A DNA stretch of 64,000 nt from Lindgomyces ingoldianus (lineage: Eukaryota > Ascomycota > Dothideomycetes > Pleosporales > Lindgomycetaceae): positions 345,434 through 409,433 of the forward strand of contig NW_022985165.1 of the NCBI RefSeq assembly GCF_010093535.1, read 5' to 3'. The notes beneath the pieces are model-generated. The model did no database searches and had not been told where the DNA came from. It saw only the letters and a list, made by a program, of their open reading frames with translations. A program made the position numbers and the translations under genes. Below are positions 43,455 to 55,161 of the stretch, piece by piece. The stretch's first letter is position 1. Every line of letters begins with the position of its first letter.

Positions 43455-45624
43455 CTACTCATAGTACTCATAGTACTTTAGCGGATACCCTAGGACAGCA
43501 CACTGTTCTAGCTCTCTAAACCCCTCTTCTCTTACATTCTTATCCAAAATCCTCACCATTGGCTTCTCTGCTTTTACAGGCTCCCACGAGCCAGATTCGC
43601 TTACGGCGGTCGATGTATTAGTGAACCCCCTCGCAGCAAGGAAATCCAAGCTCGGGTTAGGATTATGGTTCCTTGCGAACGCCGTCCAAGTGTCGACAAC
43701 ATATTGTGAGAAAGGAATGTCGCTGTCATCCCGGGGTGGTCGCCCTTGGCGCACAAGCGTTCCAAACACATAATACAACTCCCCACTATGGCATTTGAAG
43801 TATTCTTGGGCCGTATCACCATAGGGGCGAGCAGCTGTAATCGGAGCTTCGCAGGTGGGAGGATTAGGACTCCACTCGCTGATTTGATATCCCCGGTGAA
43901 ATTCATAAGAGTACACTGGGGCAAAGACGTAGTTCTTTACCGCAGCGACAGCTGTTGATTGAGCTAGGCAACGGAAGGCCGCGTCGGTTGTGACTCGAGA
44001 TGTTAGGTTGAAGATATTATATCTTGTATTATTGCCTTCGGGGACGGCGAATGCATTGGATCCAAGAATGGCCGTGGCATTGAAGCCCTGCTCCGAAAGT
44101 GCCTGAGAAGGGGATGAACTTGTTGAGAAGCTCGAAAAGGGATCACCATCGTCTCGCATAACACCAATCATCACGGGGATGTTCTGGAAGGACGCGGATC
44201 TATTCAAGAGCAATTCATTACTCGTCAGGTATGTGCCATCAACGACTGGGTAACTAATGAGATGTCAGCACTCTAGAAATCTACGTCTCCGCTTAATGAC
44301 TAACCGTGCGACGTTTGCCGAAGTTACCAACTTCACGGGATCTTGAGCTCGGAGGCAAGCAAGCTGTACACTCCTATCCGTCTTATTCATCCATTGGCAA
44401 TCAACCTCGTCTAAGAGCGCCTTCGTCTGTTGCGTGGACTCTTCGATGGTCATGTATCGAGAGAACGTCGAAGCGTACCCTGAGCCGCCTGGATTGCTCA
44501 TCATAATCGCTCCTGAAAATTTACCTTTGGCCATCGGAGATGCAAGCAGAGCCCTGACCGATGCGGCACCCGCTGACTGGCCAAAGACTGTAATCCTATC
44601 ACCATCACCACCGAAGTCTGCGATGTGCCCGCGCACCCAGTCAAGCGCGGCTATTTGATCGCTCAGCCCGTAATTTCCCTTGATAGTGGTGTTGCTTAAG
44701 GCAAGGAAACCTAGCGTAGACAGACGGTAGTTGATAGTGACGACCACAACATCGCCTCTCGAAGCCAGGCTCCCACCATCAAACGTTGGGTCGGAGCCCG
44801 TTCCTGTTGTAAAACCGCCACCATGGATCCAGAGCATGACTGGCTTCTTGTTTGATCCAGAACCGCCATTGGGGAGATATGGGGTCCAGATATTGAGAAA
44901 GAGACAATCTTCGGAGCATTTTGGCTCTGTACATGTGGGATAGGGGCACATCGGCGCGTAAGATAGCCCTGACACCTGGGTCGGCTCGCTTTGCGGTTGA
45001 TATTTAGAGTATCCGAATCTAGCAGGTCGAGGGGTGTAGCGAATACCTAGGAACCGGAAGGAAAACTTGTCTCGGAACCCTGTGATCGTTTGGATTCCGG
45101 TGTTGATCGATGTCTGCCATTTTGGGCCAGCATCAGCATCTGCCGGCGAGCTCAAGGGAGCCGACTGCGAACACAGGGCCGGCAGTTGGGTTCCACACGA
45201 GATGGTCTGGATCTCTCCCTCCGGAGTTATCGCTCGACATCCAGAACTTCCTCCAATCCAGTGCACCGACCGCTCGTTGGTAGTCTTGTCGTAGTCCAAA
45301 TATCGTAAAAACCCGAGATCTTTTGTACTATTTCCTAGCGCCCACAACGTCTCTCCAATGGCGGCACAGTTTGACCGAGCTTTGTCTTGCGATTGAGGCG
45401 TACTCAGGACTATTACGGCGGCTTGTCTCGAACTCGCATTTCCTAGTTTGCCGGTTGAGGATACGTTTCATCTATACACGAGTCTACTACGAACCATACA
45501 AGTCATTATGTGTGAGGATGGTCAGATCAGAGCCAATTGACTGTGGACTGGGCACTGCAGCCCTCACAGTCTTAGAGAGTCCAAAAAACAGTGCCGCAAC
45601 AGCAAGACCAATGAATGAAGCCAT
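43455..45624 (-). CDS. Secreted type-B carboxylesterase/lipase
   Basis: Three exons on the minus strand, 45495-45624, 44305-45442 and 43455-44253, 2067 nt, 688 residues. The first exon encodes a clear signal peptide (MASFIGLAVAALFFGLSKTV). An N-terminal segment of about 120 residues (ILTHNDLYG then NASSRQAAVIVL) with its own cysteines precedes the alpha/beta-hydrolase fold. The fold shows YTPRPARFGYSKYQ, EDCLFLNIWTPYLP, the oxyanion site WIHGGGF near 249, and the nucleophile VFGQSAGAAS near 331. The probable catalytic His lies in KCHSGELYYVFGT near 576. Potential N-glycosylation sites occur (NTT, NKT). The acceptor of the second intron was placed at 44254 because the alternative 6 nt further in gives a stop; the join reads VARYPVVDGTYLT. 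The substrate is unknown. It converges on the methyltransferase gene 239 bp away. Confidence 0.88.
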
Positions 45625-47530
45625 TGCCTAGGTCCAAGGAGGGTGAAGTCAAGGTCGACGAAACAAGAGACATGATGGACGCGCAAATAGAAAAGAACAC
45701 GCATCAATATATTCTTCTGGACTAGATGGTTCGAGCAAGGGTGTCATTCGCTAGCTATATTGAGGCTCTGTAGAGATAAATGAGTAGAGAAGGCTAGAGT
45801 GCTAGACGCGGAGAATCTTGGATCTTGGGACTTGGGATCGCCGCCAGCTCGACTAGCTCGACCAGTTGTAGATGGGTCATTGCGCACTGGATCTGCTCGG
45901 AGACTGTTATATGTTTCTTGTCGCTAGTGCGCGGAGTCCATGGTATTTGCTACGGGGTTGGGTTGTGATCAGAGGACACGTCGCGCGCACAGCACAGGAC
46001 GTAGCGTCCGTAACTACTTATTTACCCAGATCGCGCCGCATTTCCAAGAAGGCATCGCAGCGTTGACGACAAGACGGCGTTGACAGATATATTGCAACAA
46101 TCACGCGGCGATGCGAGTGTTGGGAAGAGGGTGGCTTTCGTGGTGGAGCTGCGGCACAGGCACAGGTCGACGTGCCGATGCGGTGTTTCAACAGGCGGCG
46201 GCGGGCCAGCGAAACCGCCCCGGAGGGCCGTGACCGCCAGATGTGGGAGTTGGGGAAAGAGCAGAGGAGAACAGAGCAGGAGGCCGCCGAACCACTCCTT
46301 CCCCCTGCAACGTGGCCGAAGCAGCCGCGATGGCGTTGTCGAGAGCAGTTCGCGACGCGTCTGCTCCGGTGTTGTTTCTGAGTGTTCCTGTCTGCGCGCG
46401 GGCTGTTAATAGGACGGGGATCTCTCCAACAACAGCCGCCCGTCACTGGTGAGCACACTGAGGTCATGGACACGCGCCAACATCTTACCACGCTAGCCGA
46501 TTGATGCGGGCCCAGCAGCGCACGGCCAGGTCGATGCAGCAAATCATGTTTTTAGCCGTTTGGTCAGCTTCAAGGTTCGACGCTGCTCGACCGTCTCATC
46601 ACGCTTCAGCCCCTCTCCCTTTTGCTATTCCGGCGCCCATCTTTTTTATCCCTCCCTCGACTCCGTCCCTCGTCCTCGCTGCCCGCTCCGTCCCCAAGCC
46701 CTCGACTCGAGCAATAATAAACAGCCCACTATCACTGCTGCACTGCAGTTGCACAGCCCACGGCGAAGCTGTCCACCATGGCTGACGGCGCCTTTCTTGA
46801 TCCGAGCCCTCCCCCTCCACCGCTAATCCGCTGCGTCGGTAGTGGTTCTCTCACAGTGCCCGAAGGTCGCTTTGTACATATGCTTGGCACACCTGGCCCT
46901 AGCGTGGCCACACTAGGCCGTCTCTGTTCGCCTTCGTCTTCTTTCTTGCGCTTCTCCTCGTTCACCACCCACACAACCCGCAGCTTCTCACCACCCACCA
47001 CCGCGACACGGCCTCGAGCCCTGCCAGCCCGCCATATATACTGACCTAGACACGCCGCATTGTCCACCAGTCTTCTCGTCGGCCGCGCGCGCCCTCTCTC
47101 TGTCCAACGGCCCAGTGAACGACGCCTCCCAGAGCCGCCTCTTGGGCCATTCCTGCCCTTCTCACCACAACAGCAGCGCGCTGCATGGACTCGGCTCGTC
47201 TCGACCCCTTAACCCATTTTCCATGAAAACCTCTCGCTCCGCGTCATCTGTTGAAGCCCTGCTGCCCTTATCGACCCCTCCCTCTCTCGCTGTCCTTGCT
47301 GCAACCCGCTACGACAGCCTCTTCTCCTTGGCCACACACCCTCCACACCACCCTCATCCGCATCAGAGTGCAAGTAACTCGTTAATATAGGTCGCTGGAC
47401 CCGTCTTGTGTAGGCGTCGCCTGCTCTGCTTTCGTCGTTCGCGCATCTGGCGTCATGCGATCCAAAGCACGAAGAGCTTGAGCCAACCCACTACTCGAAC
47501 TCTACTTCATCTCATTGCGACGGGCGTATT
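45625..47530. promoter_or_regulatory. 1.9-kb divergent region upstream of the esterase and SET3
   Basis: From about 46600 to 47530 the plus strand is rich in C and T with dense CCTC/CTCC runs, typical of a long fungal leader, and probably belongs to the SET3 transcript. Several ATG-started short frames occur in it (for example 46778-47044, MADGAFLDPSPPPPPLIRCV), which could act as upstream ORFs. The left part has no clear feature. Confidence 0.5.
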
Positions 47531-50500
47531 ATGACAGACATCTCGTCGGTCAAGGCGCATGCTGATCCTCAGCCGGCTTCCGTCGCCTTCTACGGTGGTC
47601 CTCCACCTCCCGCCTTCGCCAACGGCTCTCCTGCTCTCGACGGCACCATCGACGAAGAAGAGTCGTCGACCATTAAGTGCATCTGTGGCTTCTCCGAAGA
47701 CGATGGTAATACAGTCCTGTGCGAGAAATGCGATACCTGGCAACACATCGTCTGCTACTACGAGTCCACGCACCACGTTCCAGACGTTCACGAATGCAGT
47801 GACTGTTACCCGAGGCCCATCGACTCGAAAGGTGCTGCCGAGAAACAGAGACAACGACGGGAGCTACACAACACTGGTGAACGGAAGGGCAAGCCGAAGA
47901 CAACTACGAAGAGCCACAAGAAGAGGGTGAAGGATCCTCTGGGCTCGGTCCAACCCAACGGTTGGGCCGTTCATTCGAACAATGAACTTCATTACAGCTC
48001 TGAACGGAAAAGCGGAAGCCCCCGAGATCAGCCTCCACCATACAAGCGACCGAAGACCAGCCATCGGACCTCTGGATCCGTCAGTACAATCAGCCAGCCT
48101 CCCGCGTTGGCTCCAGGATCTCGCAAGCGTGCCAGCTCAACCATGTACAACGGACAAAGCCCAGCTAAATCTCCCTCTAGTCCTGACGGCCCTTCAGCTG
48201 ACGACTACTCACCGGAGTTTTTAAACCTCTATCGCCAGCCGGAGCCTCCGCCTACCGATTCCAATTCTTTCACCGACATCCGTGTTGCTAATGATATATC
48301 GTCTTGGCTCAAAGATCGTAACGCTCTTTCTGAGTCCACAGGGGGAATGGAACCGGCCCAAGTTTTCCAGCGAATCGACAAGACAATAGAAGAATTCGAA
48401 TCTCTGGCGCCAACTATAGTTAAACAGACAGACGAGGACAACAACATAACTGTAAATGGGCTCCACCCCCAATGGCAATACCTTGTTGTCGAGAACTTTG
48501 TACCGAATGGTGGGTACATTGGCGAACTGAAAGGTCGAATTGGAAGAAGAGAAGATTACTTCTCAGACCCCTCGAATCGATGGGATCTCCTACGGCATCC
48601 TGAACCATTCGTTTTCTTCCCTCCCCACCTCCCTATATACATCGACACTCGGCGCGAAGGAACAATTCTACGTTATACAAGGAGAAGCTGCAGTCCTAAC
48701 ATGACAATGAAGATTTTGACACAGGGTGCAGAGAGCGGTTTTCATTTCTGCTTCATTGCACAGGATGATATCCAGCCAGGCGATGAGCTTACTGTAGGCT
48801 GGGAAATCGACTCTGAGATCCGACAGCGGCTCAACAACGCCGTCACTAACGGTGATATTCGGAAGGAAGGCTTCAAGAAGATTGAGCCCTGGGTGGCAGG
48901 CGTTCTTGCCAACTTCGGTATATGCGCTTGCAACCCAGAGCTAAAGGGTCGCGAATGCCTCCTCGACCGTGCTCGACGCCCTAACAGCTTCTATGCAGAG
49001 CCCTTACAGCCTCTGAAGTCGACCAAAGCAAAGAGAACGAAGAAATCGCAGATATCTCCACTCAGCACAGGACATGCGACCAACAGCCGCGCCGGCAGCG
49101 AAGCCTACAATCGCGACTGTTTGGAGGATGAGAACATGGATAGTCGTTCGACATCTGGCTCGCATAGTAAGCCAGGTAGTCGCGATATTACGCCTATGAC
49201 TCATTTCTCAGTAGATGGAGACCTAAGGATGTCGGATCGTGAAAGGCGAAAAATACAACAACAGGAGAGATTATTCGAGCAGCTGGAGTACGATGAGCAA
49301 CATAAAGGCAGAAGGCTAAAGAGGAATAGCGGCGGCTCCACGCTTAATACCCCCGGCTTCTCATCCTCAGTAAGACACTCTTCAAGACCTTCGCTTTTTG
49401 AAACTGACTCAGTTGATCAGAAACAGCTCGGCCACTCAGAACACTCCCCGTCTGCCCGGAACCCTCGCGAGCACAGCCACGGGGTGGCACGCAAAACGTC
49501 TGGAAATTCGACTAAGATGAATGGCTTTAAGACTCCGAAGTCGAAACCTGTTTATGTCGACACCTGGACGCAAACGGAAGACACGGATAGCACGGACGCA
49601 CCTACGCCTGTACCGCCTCTGATGCATACTAGGGTGGGACCAAGGTCGCTCGGCTCACTTAGGTGGGGTGTCCTTCAACGAGCTCAAGAAACCAGGCTGC
49701 AACGGGAGCGAATTCGATCTGCGTCTGTGAAGTCTGAAGCCAAATCACCCGCTCTCAGGGATGTTTCTCCAAGCCAACCTTCACCTATAGCACCACCGGA
49801 TTCGCTTGACGACTCTTCTGCAATGGACGTTTCCGCGGACCAGACAGCCGAACAATTAGTAAAGGATCCACCTCCGGCTCCAGCGGATGATGTAGAGATG
49901 AAGGACGCCGATGAAGCCACCGCTCTCAGGCCGACATCCCCCAAGGCCGAAGAAATGCCCGACGCCCCGAATCCTGAGCCTTCACTGGGAACCTCCCATC
50001 CTCCCATCCAGCCTCCTGCACCACCGTGGGATGCTGCAGCTCCTACCGCACTATCCGCCCAGCTTCCAGCAGTGACAACGACGATATCATCACCTCAAAA
50101 ACCCGTCGATCTCCATTTACAACTTCCCCAAACGACTGACCTAGCCCATCCACCTTGCAATAATTCTGCGGTTACCCCCGGATCCGTCTCAAGTATCACC
50201 GGCGCTGTAGTCGCCCAATCCCCAATCAGCGTCGGCCCACACCCATCACCTTTCTCGCCTTCGGTCACAAACGCGGTGAATCCAGGTCCCGCACGCAAGA
50301 AACTCAGTCTCAGTGACTATACAAGTAGGAGAGCAAAGTTGGCGCAGACACAAACACACCCCACTGTTGGAAACAGTACCAGTCCGAATCCTGCTCTCCC
50401 ACCCACACAGTCAACAAGCTCACCTACACTGTCTAATTCGAGCCTGCCGAATCAAACGAGCCCTCCTGCAAAACTGGCCGAGCCTAGTCCACTACTCGTA

Positions 50501-50539
50501 GTGACCGAAGAACCAAAGCCAATGCAGCCGATAAATTGA
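47531..50539 (+). CDS. SET3: Set3-like PHD and SET domain chromatin protein
   Basis: An uninterrupted frame of 1002 codons. A PHD finger occupies about residues 48-93 (IKCICGFSEDDGNTVLCEKC, then WQHIVCYY and CSDCYPR; Cys4-His-Cys3 pattern). A SET domain lies at about 314-425 (YLVVENFVPNGGYIGELKGR, PIYIDTRREGTILRYTRRSC, DDIQPGDELTVGWEID). The usual NHSC motif reads RRSCSPN and the C-terminal tyrosine motif is altered, as in yeast Set3 and animal MLL5/UpSET, which are thought to lack methyltransferase activity. The remaining ~570 residues are disordered, with Ser/Pro-rich and charged segments. Set3 scaffolds a Hos2-containing histone deacetylase complex in the nucleus. The start follows the PHD-proximal N-terminus; no better ATG is visible upstream. 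Confidence 0.9.
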   Translation: MTDISSVKAHADPQPASVAFYGGPPPPAFANGSPALDGTIDEEESSTIKCICGFSEDDGNTVLCEKCDTWQHIVCYYESTHHVPDVHECSDCYPRPIDSKGAAEKQRQRRELHNTGERKGKPKTTTKSHKKRVKDPLGSVQPNGWAVHSNNELHYSSERKSGSPRDQPPPYKRPKTSHRTSGSVSTISQPPALAPGSRKRASSTMYNGQSPAKSPSSPDGPSADDYSPEFLNLYRQPEPPPTDSNSFTDIRVANDISSWLKDRNALSESTGGMEPAQVFQRIDKTIEEFESLAPTIVKQTDEDNNITVNGLHPQWQYLVVENFVPNGGYIGELKGRIGRREDYFSDPSNRWDLLRHPEPFVFFPPHLPIYIDTRREGTILRYTRRSCSPNMTMKILTQGAESGFHFCFIAQDDIQPGDELTVGWEIDSEIRQRLNNAVTNGDIRKEGFKKIEPWVAGVLANFGICACNPELKGRECLLDRARRPNSFYAEPLQPLKSTKAKRTKKSQISPLSTGHATNSRAGSEAYNRDCLEDENMDSRSTSGSHSKPGSRDITPMTHFSVDGDLRMSDRERRKIQQQERLFEQLEYDEQHKGRRLKRNSGGSTLNTPGFSSSVRHSSRPSLFETDSVDQKQLGHSEHSPSARNPREHSHGVARKTSGNSTKMNGFKTPKSKPVYVDTWTQTEDTDSTDAPTPVPPLMHTRVGPRSLGSLRWGVLQRAQETRLQRERIRSASVKSEAKSPALRDVSPSQPSPIAPPDSLDDSSAMDVSADQTAEQLVKDPPPAPADDVEMKDADEATALRPTSPKAEEMPDAPNPEPSLGTSHPPIQPPAPPWDAAAPTALSAQLPAVTTTISSPQKPVDLHLQLPQTTDLAHPPCNNSAVTPGSVSSITGAVVAQSPISVGPHPSPFSPSVTNAVNPGPARKKLSLSDYTSRRAKLAQTQTHPTVGNSTSPNPALPPTQSTSSPTLSNSSLPNQTSPPAKLAEPSPLLVVTEEPKPMQPIN

Positions 50540-53467
50540 GAGGATCTTCTTTCTCTGCTCCTTCGGACATTCCTCTTTGTTCACGAAACGGGTGCTTTAA
50601 GCGCTGGCCGCGGCGACGCGACCTTTTAGATGATGGCCTTTTCCCTGTACATTATATAATTCTATGATGTCCTTCGTTCGATTCTCCTTTCCTCTTCTTG
50701 AACTTCTCCTTCTTTTTCGATGGCTTGATGGTTAATGGCTTTATGTCAGTCTTCGTTTCCGAAACTGAAGCGTTTTGGTTGGCGCTATGAAGGAGACATG
50801 TTTGGGTCCCTGGATCCGGGTGGGGACCTAGGGTTAGGAGGACTTTTGCCTCGATTTTCAAAGAGCCCCCAGGAAGAAAATCCCGTCTACATCTGTAGGG
50901 GTTCCTCTGTCCAAAACATGGTGGCTGGCGGCGTTTGTGAATGGGTATATGAACGGGTGGATAACGAGACAGGCGTTTTGAGCCTCGGAAGACCGTCGGG
51001 CTATGGTATTAGTAGCGCGGCGACAAGATTCCCATGTGTTAGTGCTGGTTTGACCTGGGTGTCGCTGCTTTTGGGGTTGCAGGGCTGTTTGTCGTATCTT
51101 CCCTGAAGGATGCATGAGTGCATGCATTATGAATGGAGAAAATACGGCCTAGGATAGCGGTGTGTGGTTGAGAATCGAAATGTTAAGGCTCCCAATTTAC
51201 TTTAACTTATGGTTAGCGACTTTTGGGTGCAGAATTTAAGTGCAGTACGAGCCGATGCAGTGGTCGGCGGATGGGTTCTTCCGTTTCCGGAAGTGTAGAC
51301 GTCAACAGCACGGATTTAGGCTTGCTGACCACTGTCCTCGTTTTCTTCCATTCGTATCTATAAAAATTAGAAGGAGTTGACCACGTTCTGCCGCTTCTGT
51401 TTTCCTGACTGCTCCATATACATCGTCACTATGAACGGTTCGATCCAAATTACCCTAGTGGCTTGCACAAGCCGACTTCTGACCTACAGCATGAAAGGCT
51501 GGCGCAAAAAGCATTGGTGCCTAGTCTCTACATAGCTTTAACTGAATATGTGGCAGTGCGAAAACCAGACCAGATCTATCAAAAGAAGTTCTTGGAAGCC
51601 TTGGTTCTGGCCTGGTAGAACGACAGACATCTGATCGTTGGTTTGTGCCGTGCGATGAGCACCATGACCATTTCTTCTCTAAACCATTCGATCTTGGCTT
51701 TTCGTTTTTCGGTATTCTGCATACAATACAAGAATACTTTCTTGCCGACTTCTATATCTCATAGTAACATATCCCGGTGTTTGGTTCCGTTCAATTTGCC
51801 AGAGTACCTTGCATTCTTAGACTAGACAAGCACAAACGAACTTGATACGATACAGCCATCATCATGTCGGGTAAGAATGATTCCAAGAATCAGAGCAGGT
51901 AGGAATAGATATTAGTTGGGTAATATACCTGAGCAGGGAAGGAATGGGGTGAGTGATCCACCGAGAAGTAGACTTCATTCAAGTGCAGCGGGCAACTATT
52001 GAGGCGGAAACCCTAGAGAGTGAGTGTGCCTGAAGACATGGAAGAATGACAAATCTGGGTTGCTGACTTATAGTTAGGGTCTGGATCTCTTTCGTGGGCA
52101 ACAGCCACATGTCCATAATTCGTAAACCAGCTAAGTACGAAGGAATGACGTTAAACTCCTTCCTTTGAGACCTACTGGTTTTCTGGTACGGGTTACCTTG
52201 AACCGGGAAGTGGAGGTTTCTTCAGAAAATCGTGTCTGTGTATTACCACGTGGTGTGTCTCTTCTCTGTTATTATACTTCCAGTCGACATTCATAAAAAC
52301 TACGACTGTATGTAGTGTGAATGTAATAACCGCACACTAGATATCTAGAAACTTATTAATTCAGCCGGGACCATGAGGTCGCCGCGCCAAAGCCTAACAC
52401 AAAGGCCGCTTGCCAGCCACTTTAGATTCTTAATGCGACACCCGCCTAAAGGTGGGAGGTGAGCTAGCCTATTAGACAACATGCCTCAAACAGGCCACTA
52501 GCATCGAGGGGTTCTTTCGTCATGGAAGGAATCACTGAAGGGACCAATACCAGTTCACTAACTACCTTCACATTCTCAAGGAAGAACATGTTTGCACATG
52601 CTTATATTGTTAAACAGATGACAAGATTTACTAACTACGTCATGGTAACCTGCGGCATCGTGTACTGTGGAATCACCCTTTATATAGGCGCTGTCTTCGG
52701 GGTTATGGGTTATGAGTTTCCTAATCTACGCTCGCCTTCACAGTGGCTGTGATTGCCCGCGGGAGAATATTTGGGACTGTACTCTTTAGATTCTTTTGGT
52801 GAGAAGGACTTTTAGCGTGAGGAAACATTGGAAAGAAGAGTGCTTCGAGACAAGGGAAATCATCGCAGGCTAAGTTCGTAGAAGTGTGAGAATATAACTA
52901 CACATAGGGCAGTTAGCCTTCCTAGACTCAATAGGGTTCGAGTGGAGACAGCGCTGAAGAATAAATTCTTCGAACCTTTTCCACAAGTAGTAGGGGAATT
53001 ACGGATTGCTCCTTCTCTTTTGTTACTCCCTGATTTCTAAGGCTGTCTTGGCATCCATAATCTTGCTGCTAGTTTCTCGTTTTGTACTTCCGAATTGTAG
53101 TTGGTAGCAAATTAGATCCTAGATATCGGCTAAATTTACAACATCTTGGAGTCCTGCTATCACACATCTCTATAAGATTGAAAGAAGAGCCTCCCTAACT
53201 ACGTGCCTATGTGCTAAGTGTCAACCCCTTCATTCTAAATACAAACACGCGAGACGCAGTTCTAACCGCTAAATTTCGTCTTCTCCACTACCAATCTCAT
53301 CAGCACTAGCACCAGCGCGAGATCATGGCAAGCTTCCTCACAGTCCGCCCTGGGGTCTACTGCATCGAAGACCAGCCGCTGATCTCAAGATGCCGAAGCA
53401 GATGTGTGTCCCTCCCGACGAGATCAAAAAGTATACTTGTAAGAAGCGCATAGCCTAAAGACGAGTT
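50540..53467. other. 2.9-kb gene-poor region downstream of SET3
   Basis: I find no supportable gene. A 76-codon frame at 52522-52752 contains one hydrophobic segment (YVMVTCGIVYCGITLYIGAV) that could be membrane-spanning, but nothing around it extends the protein and I do not call it. The frame at 50735-51106 lacks any family resemblance. The sequence is AT-richer than the flanking genes. Confidence 0.45.
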
Positions 53468-54487
53468 ATGCGAAATTTAAAGCTACATGATATCAATTTT
53501 GCGCATCATGAGAAGGCAAGAGAGATGGGTGGTCCTTTGGGACGAGCTTTCAAGTGCGAAAAGATATGTGCATGTGGGCGTGCTGGTCTGGAGAGAGGGG
53601 AGGATACCAGCATGACGCAAAACCCACGCACAGTGCACGAAAATCTTTGAAAAGCTGCTCGAACTGGAGAAGAAACCACGAGCAGAATACTAGAGAATGC
53701 TTCCAGCACATCTCAAACAAGTCACGCAAGACTAGCAGAAGCGACAAGTCAAGCACGAGAAAGAGGACGCTAGAATCCCATCGCTCTATTAAGAAAGCAG
53801 AAGCAAGAGCACCTTAAGAACCAGAGAAAAGAACTCAAATTTGCATAACTAGGTTCACATTCAGGGAGGTTGCATTCGATGTCGACTTGTTCTTTCAGAA
53901 GTATTTCTTGCTAAACACGGTAGAAGATGGACGAGTTCGTTTCTTAGATTGGATTCCCGATTACGGTAAGAAGCCTGGTGTTATTATTCTCTTAGGTGAG
54001 CCTTCCGATCGAACACGTGCAAGCTTGTTGCGACAAGCCAATCATATCAGTCTGCCGAGTCTTTGTCTGCGAAAATATATGAAGGGCTCTCTGATCCTAG
54101 GCTGGGATCGAGGAGCTGTGTACTATCATGGGATTCCGAATTGCACAGAAGACGATGTCCAAGATTTCGTTGTTGCCAGCGAGTTCCAGAATAAAATAGC
54201 GATGGCAAAGGACTGGATCTCGTGTGGAAGCATTGCAAGACTATTCCCAAGGTGTTTGATATTCGAAACGCAATTGAAAGTTACGTCGTCCCCTGCAAGG
54301 AGATACTAGAAGGCTGGGCGGCAATGACGAACTTGGATATAACGATGGGCTTTCCCCCGACTCCGATAACGGCTACGGCATGATTTTGGAATTGAATTTC
54401 AGGATCTATGAAAGCATAATGCTGCTTGCAGAGACGTTGGGTCTGAAAACAGTTTGTGCCTTGCCCACTGAAAAGGAGCGAGAGTGA
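53468..54487 (+). pseudogene. Decayed gene of unknown family
   Basis: Four protein-like blocks follow each other in three different frames. 53468-53650: NLKLHDINFAHHEKAREMGG, ending at TGA. 53619-53792: KIFEKLLELEKKPRAEY and KRQVKHEKEDARIPS, broken by TAG at 53691 and 53733 and ending in TAA at 53790. 53887-54309: RVRFLDWIPDYGKKPGVIIL and ISLPSLCLRKYMKGSLILGW. 54299-54487: YGMILELNFRIYESIMLLAE and LKTVCALPTEKERE, ending in TGA. The stops and shifts do not coincide with good GT-AG introns, so decay is more likely than an exon-rich gene, though the latter is not excluded. I do not recognise the family. Confidence 0.4.
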
Positions 54488-55161
54488 CCTATCATAACCC
54501 TGAAGAGCATTTCACCCACAATCAAACATTAGAAGAACACTCGGCGGTTCTACAAACGCCCTACGCCTGCAGCGTCTTTAGATACACATCCGAAAAGGCA
54601 AAGACGTTACCCAACAACATAGGATCCCAGTTTCAATGCCAAGGGCGGACTCTATACGGTAGTGCTGGAACCACCTCCAACTCCGCACGTAATCCAGAGA
54701 ACCGCCACCTCCACTTCTCCTAGCGACGATAGATGGGCGAATACGAAATCGAAGTCGGATTCAGCGGATCAAATGAAGGTCTCATCGGCTTTGACTCCAA
54801 ATTTCAAGGCACTACGAACTGCGGAGTTGTAGGTCAAAAACATCAGTTTCGAAGGGTTCAAGATTAACGAAGAGCAGGCAAGGTAAAGACACAGCGGGGG
54901 ATCGCTGCGAATGGCAGTATGAAGCTAAAGTGACAGGTAGATGGGGGAAATGGCTTGGAGAACGGATCCCCACAGAATCAAAGGGGTATTTATGGGTTTG
55001 CAATCTCGTTTTGGGTGGGTGGTGAAAAACGTGATGTGCGGCTGCATTCGCGGCTGGCTAGCATAAATTATCAAGACCCCAAGTTCAAGACTTCATCAAC
55101 ATGTTGTTATAAGTATCAAAAGAAAAGAAAGCCTAGGAGAAAAACTCGGTATGCTAACGAG
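54488..55161. other. Gap downstream of the cupredoxin-like gene
   Basis: 3' flank of the minus-strand gene ending at 55162. Short open frames continue from the decayed region but none is protein-like enough to call. Confidence 0.45.

Noticed and set aside
44248..44253. CCAG acceptor nearer the third exon of the esterase
   Set aside because: It shifts the frame to a stop, while the TAG six bases earlier yields YPVVDGTYLT, typical of the family.
50680..50700. GTTCGATTC box suggesting a tRNA T-arm
   Set aside because: No matching acceptor stem, D-arm or anticodon arm can be built upstream.
52522..52752. 76-codon frame with one hydrophobic stretch
   Set aside because: Could be a small membrane protein, but there is no homology I know, no flanking exons and no leader signal.
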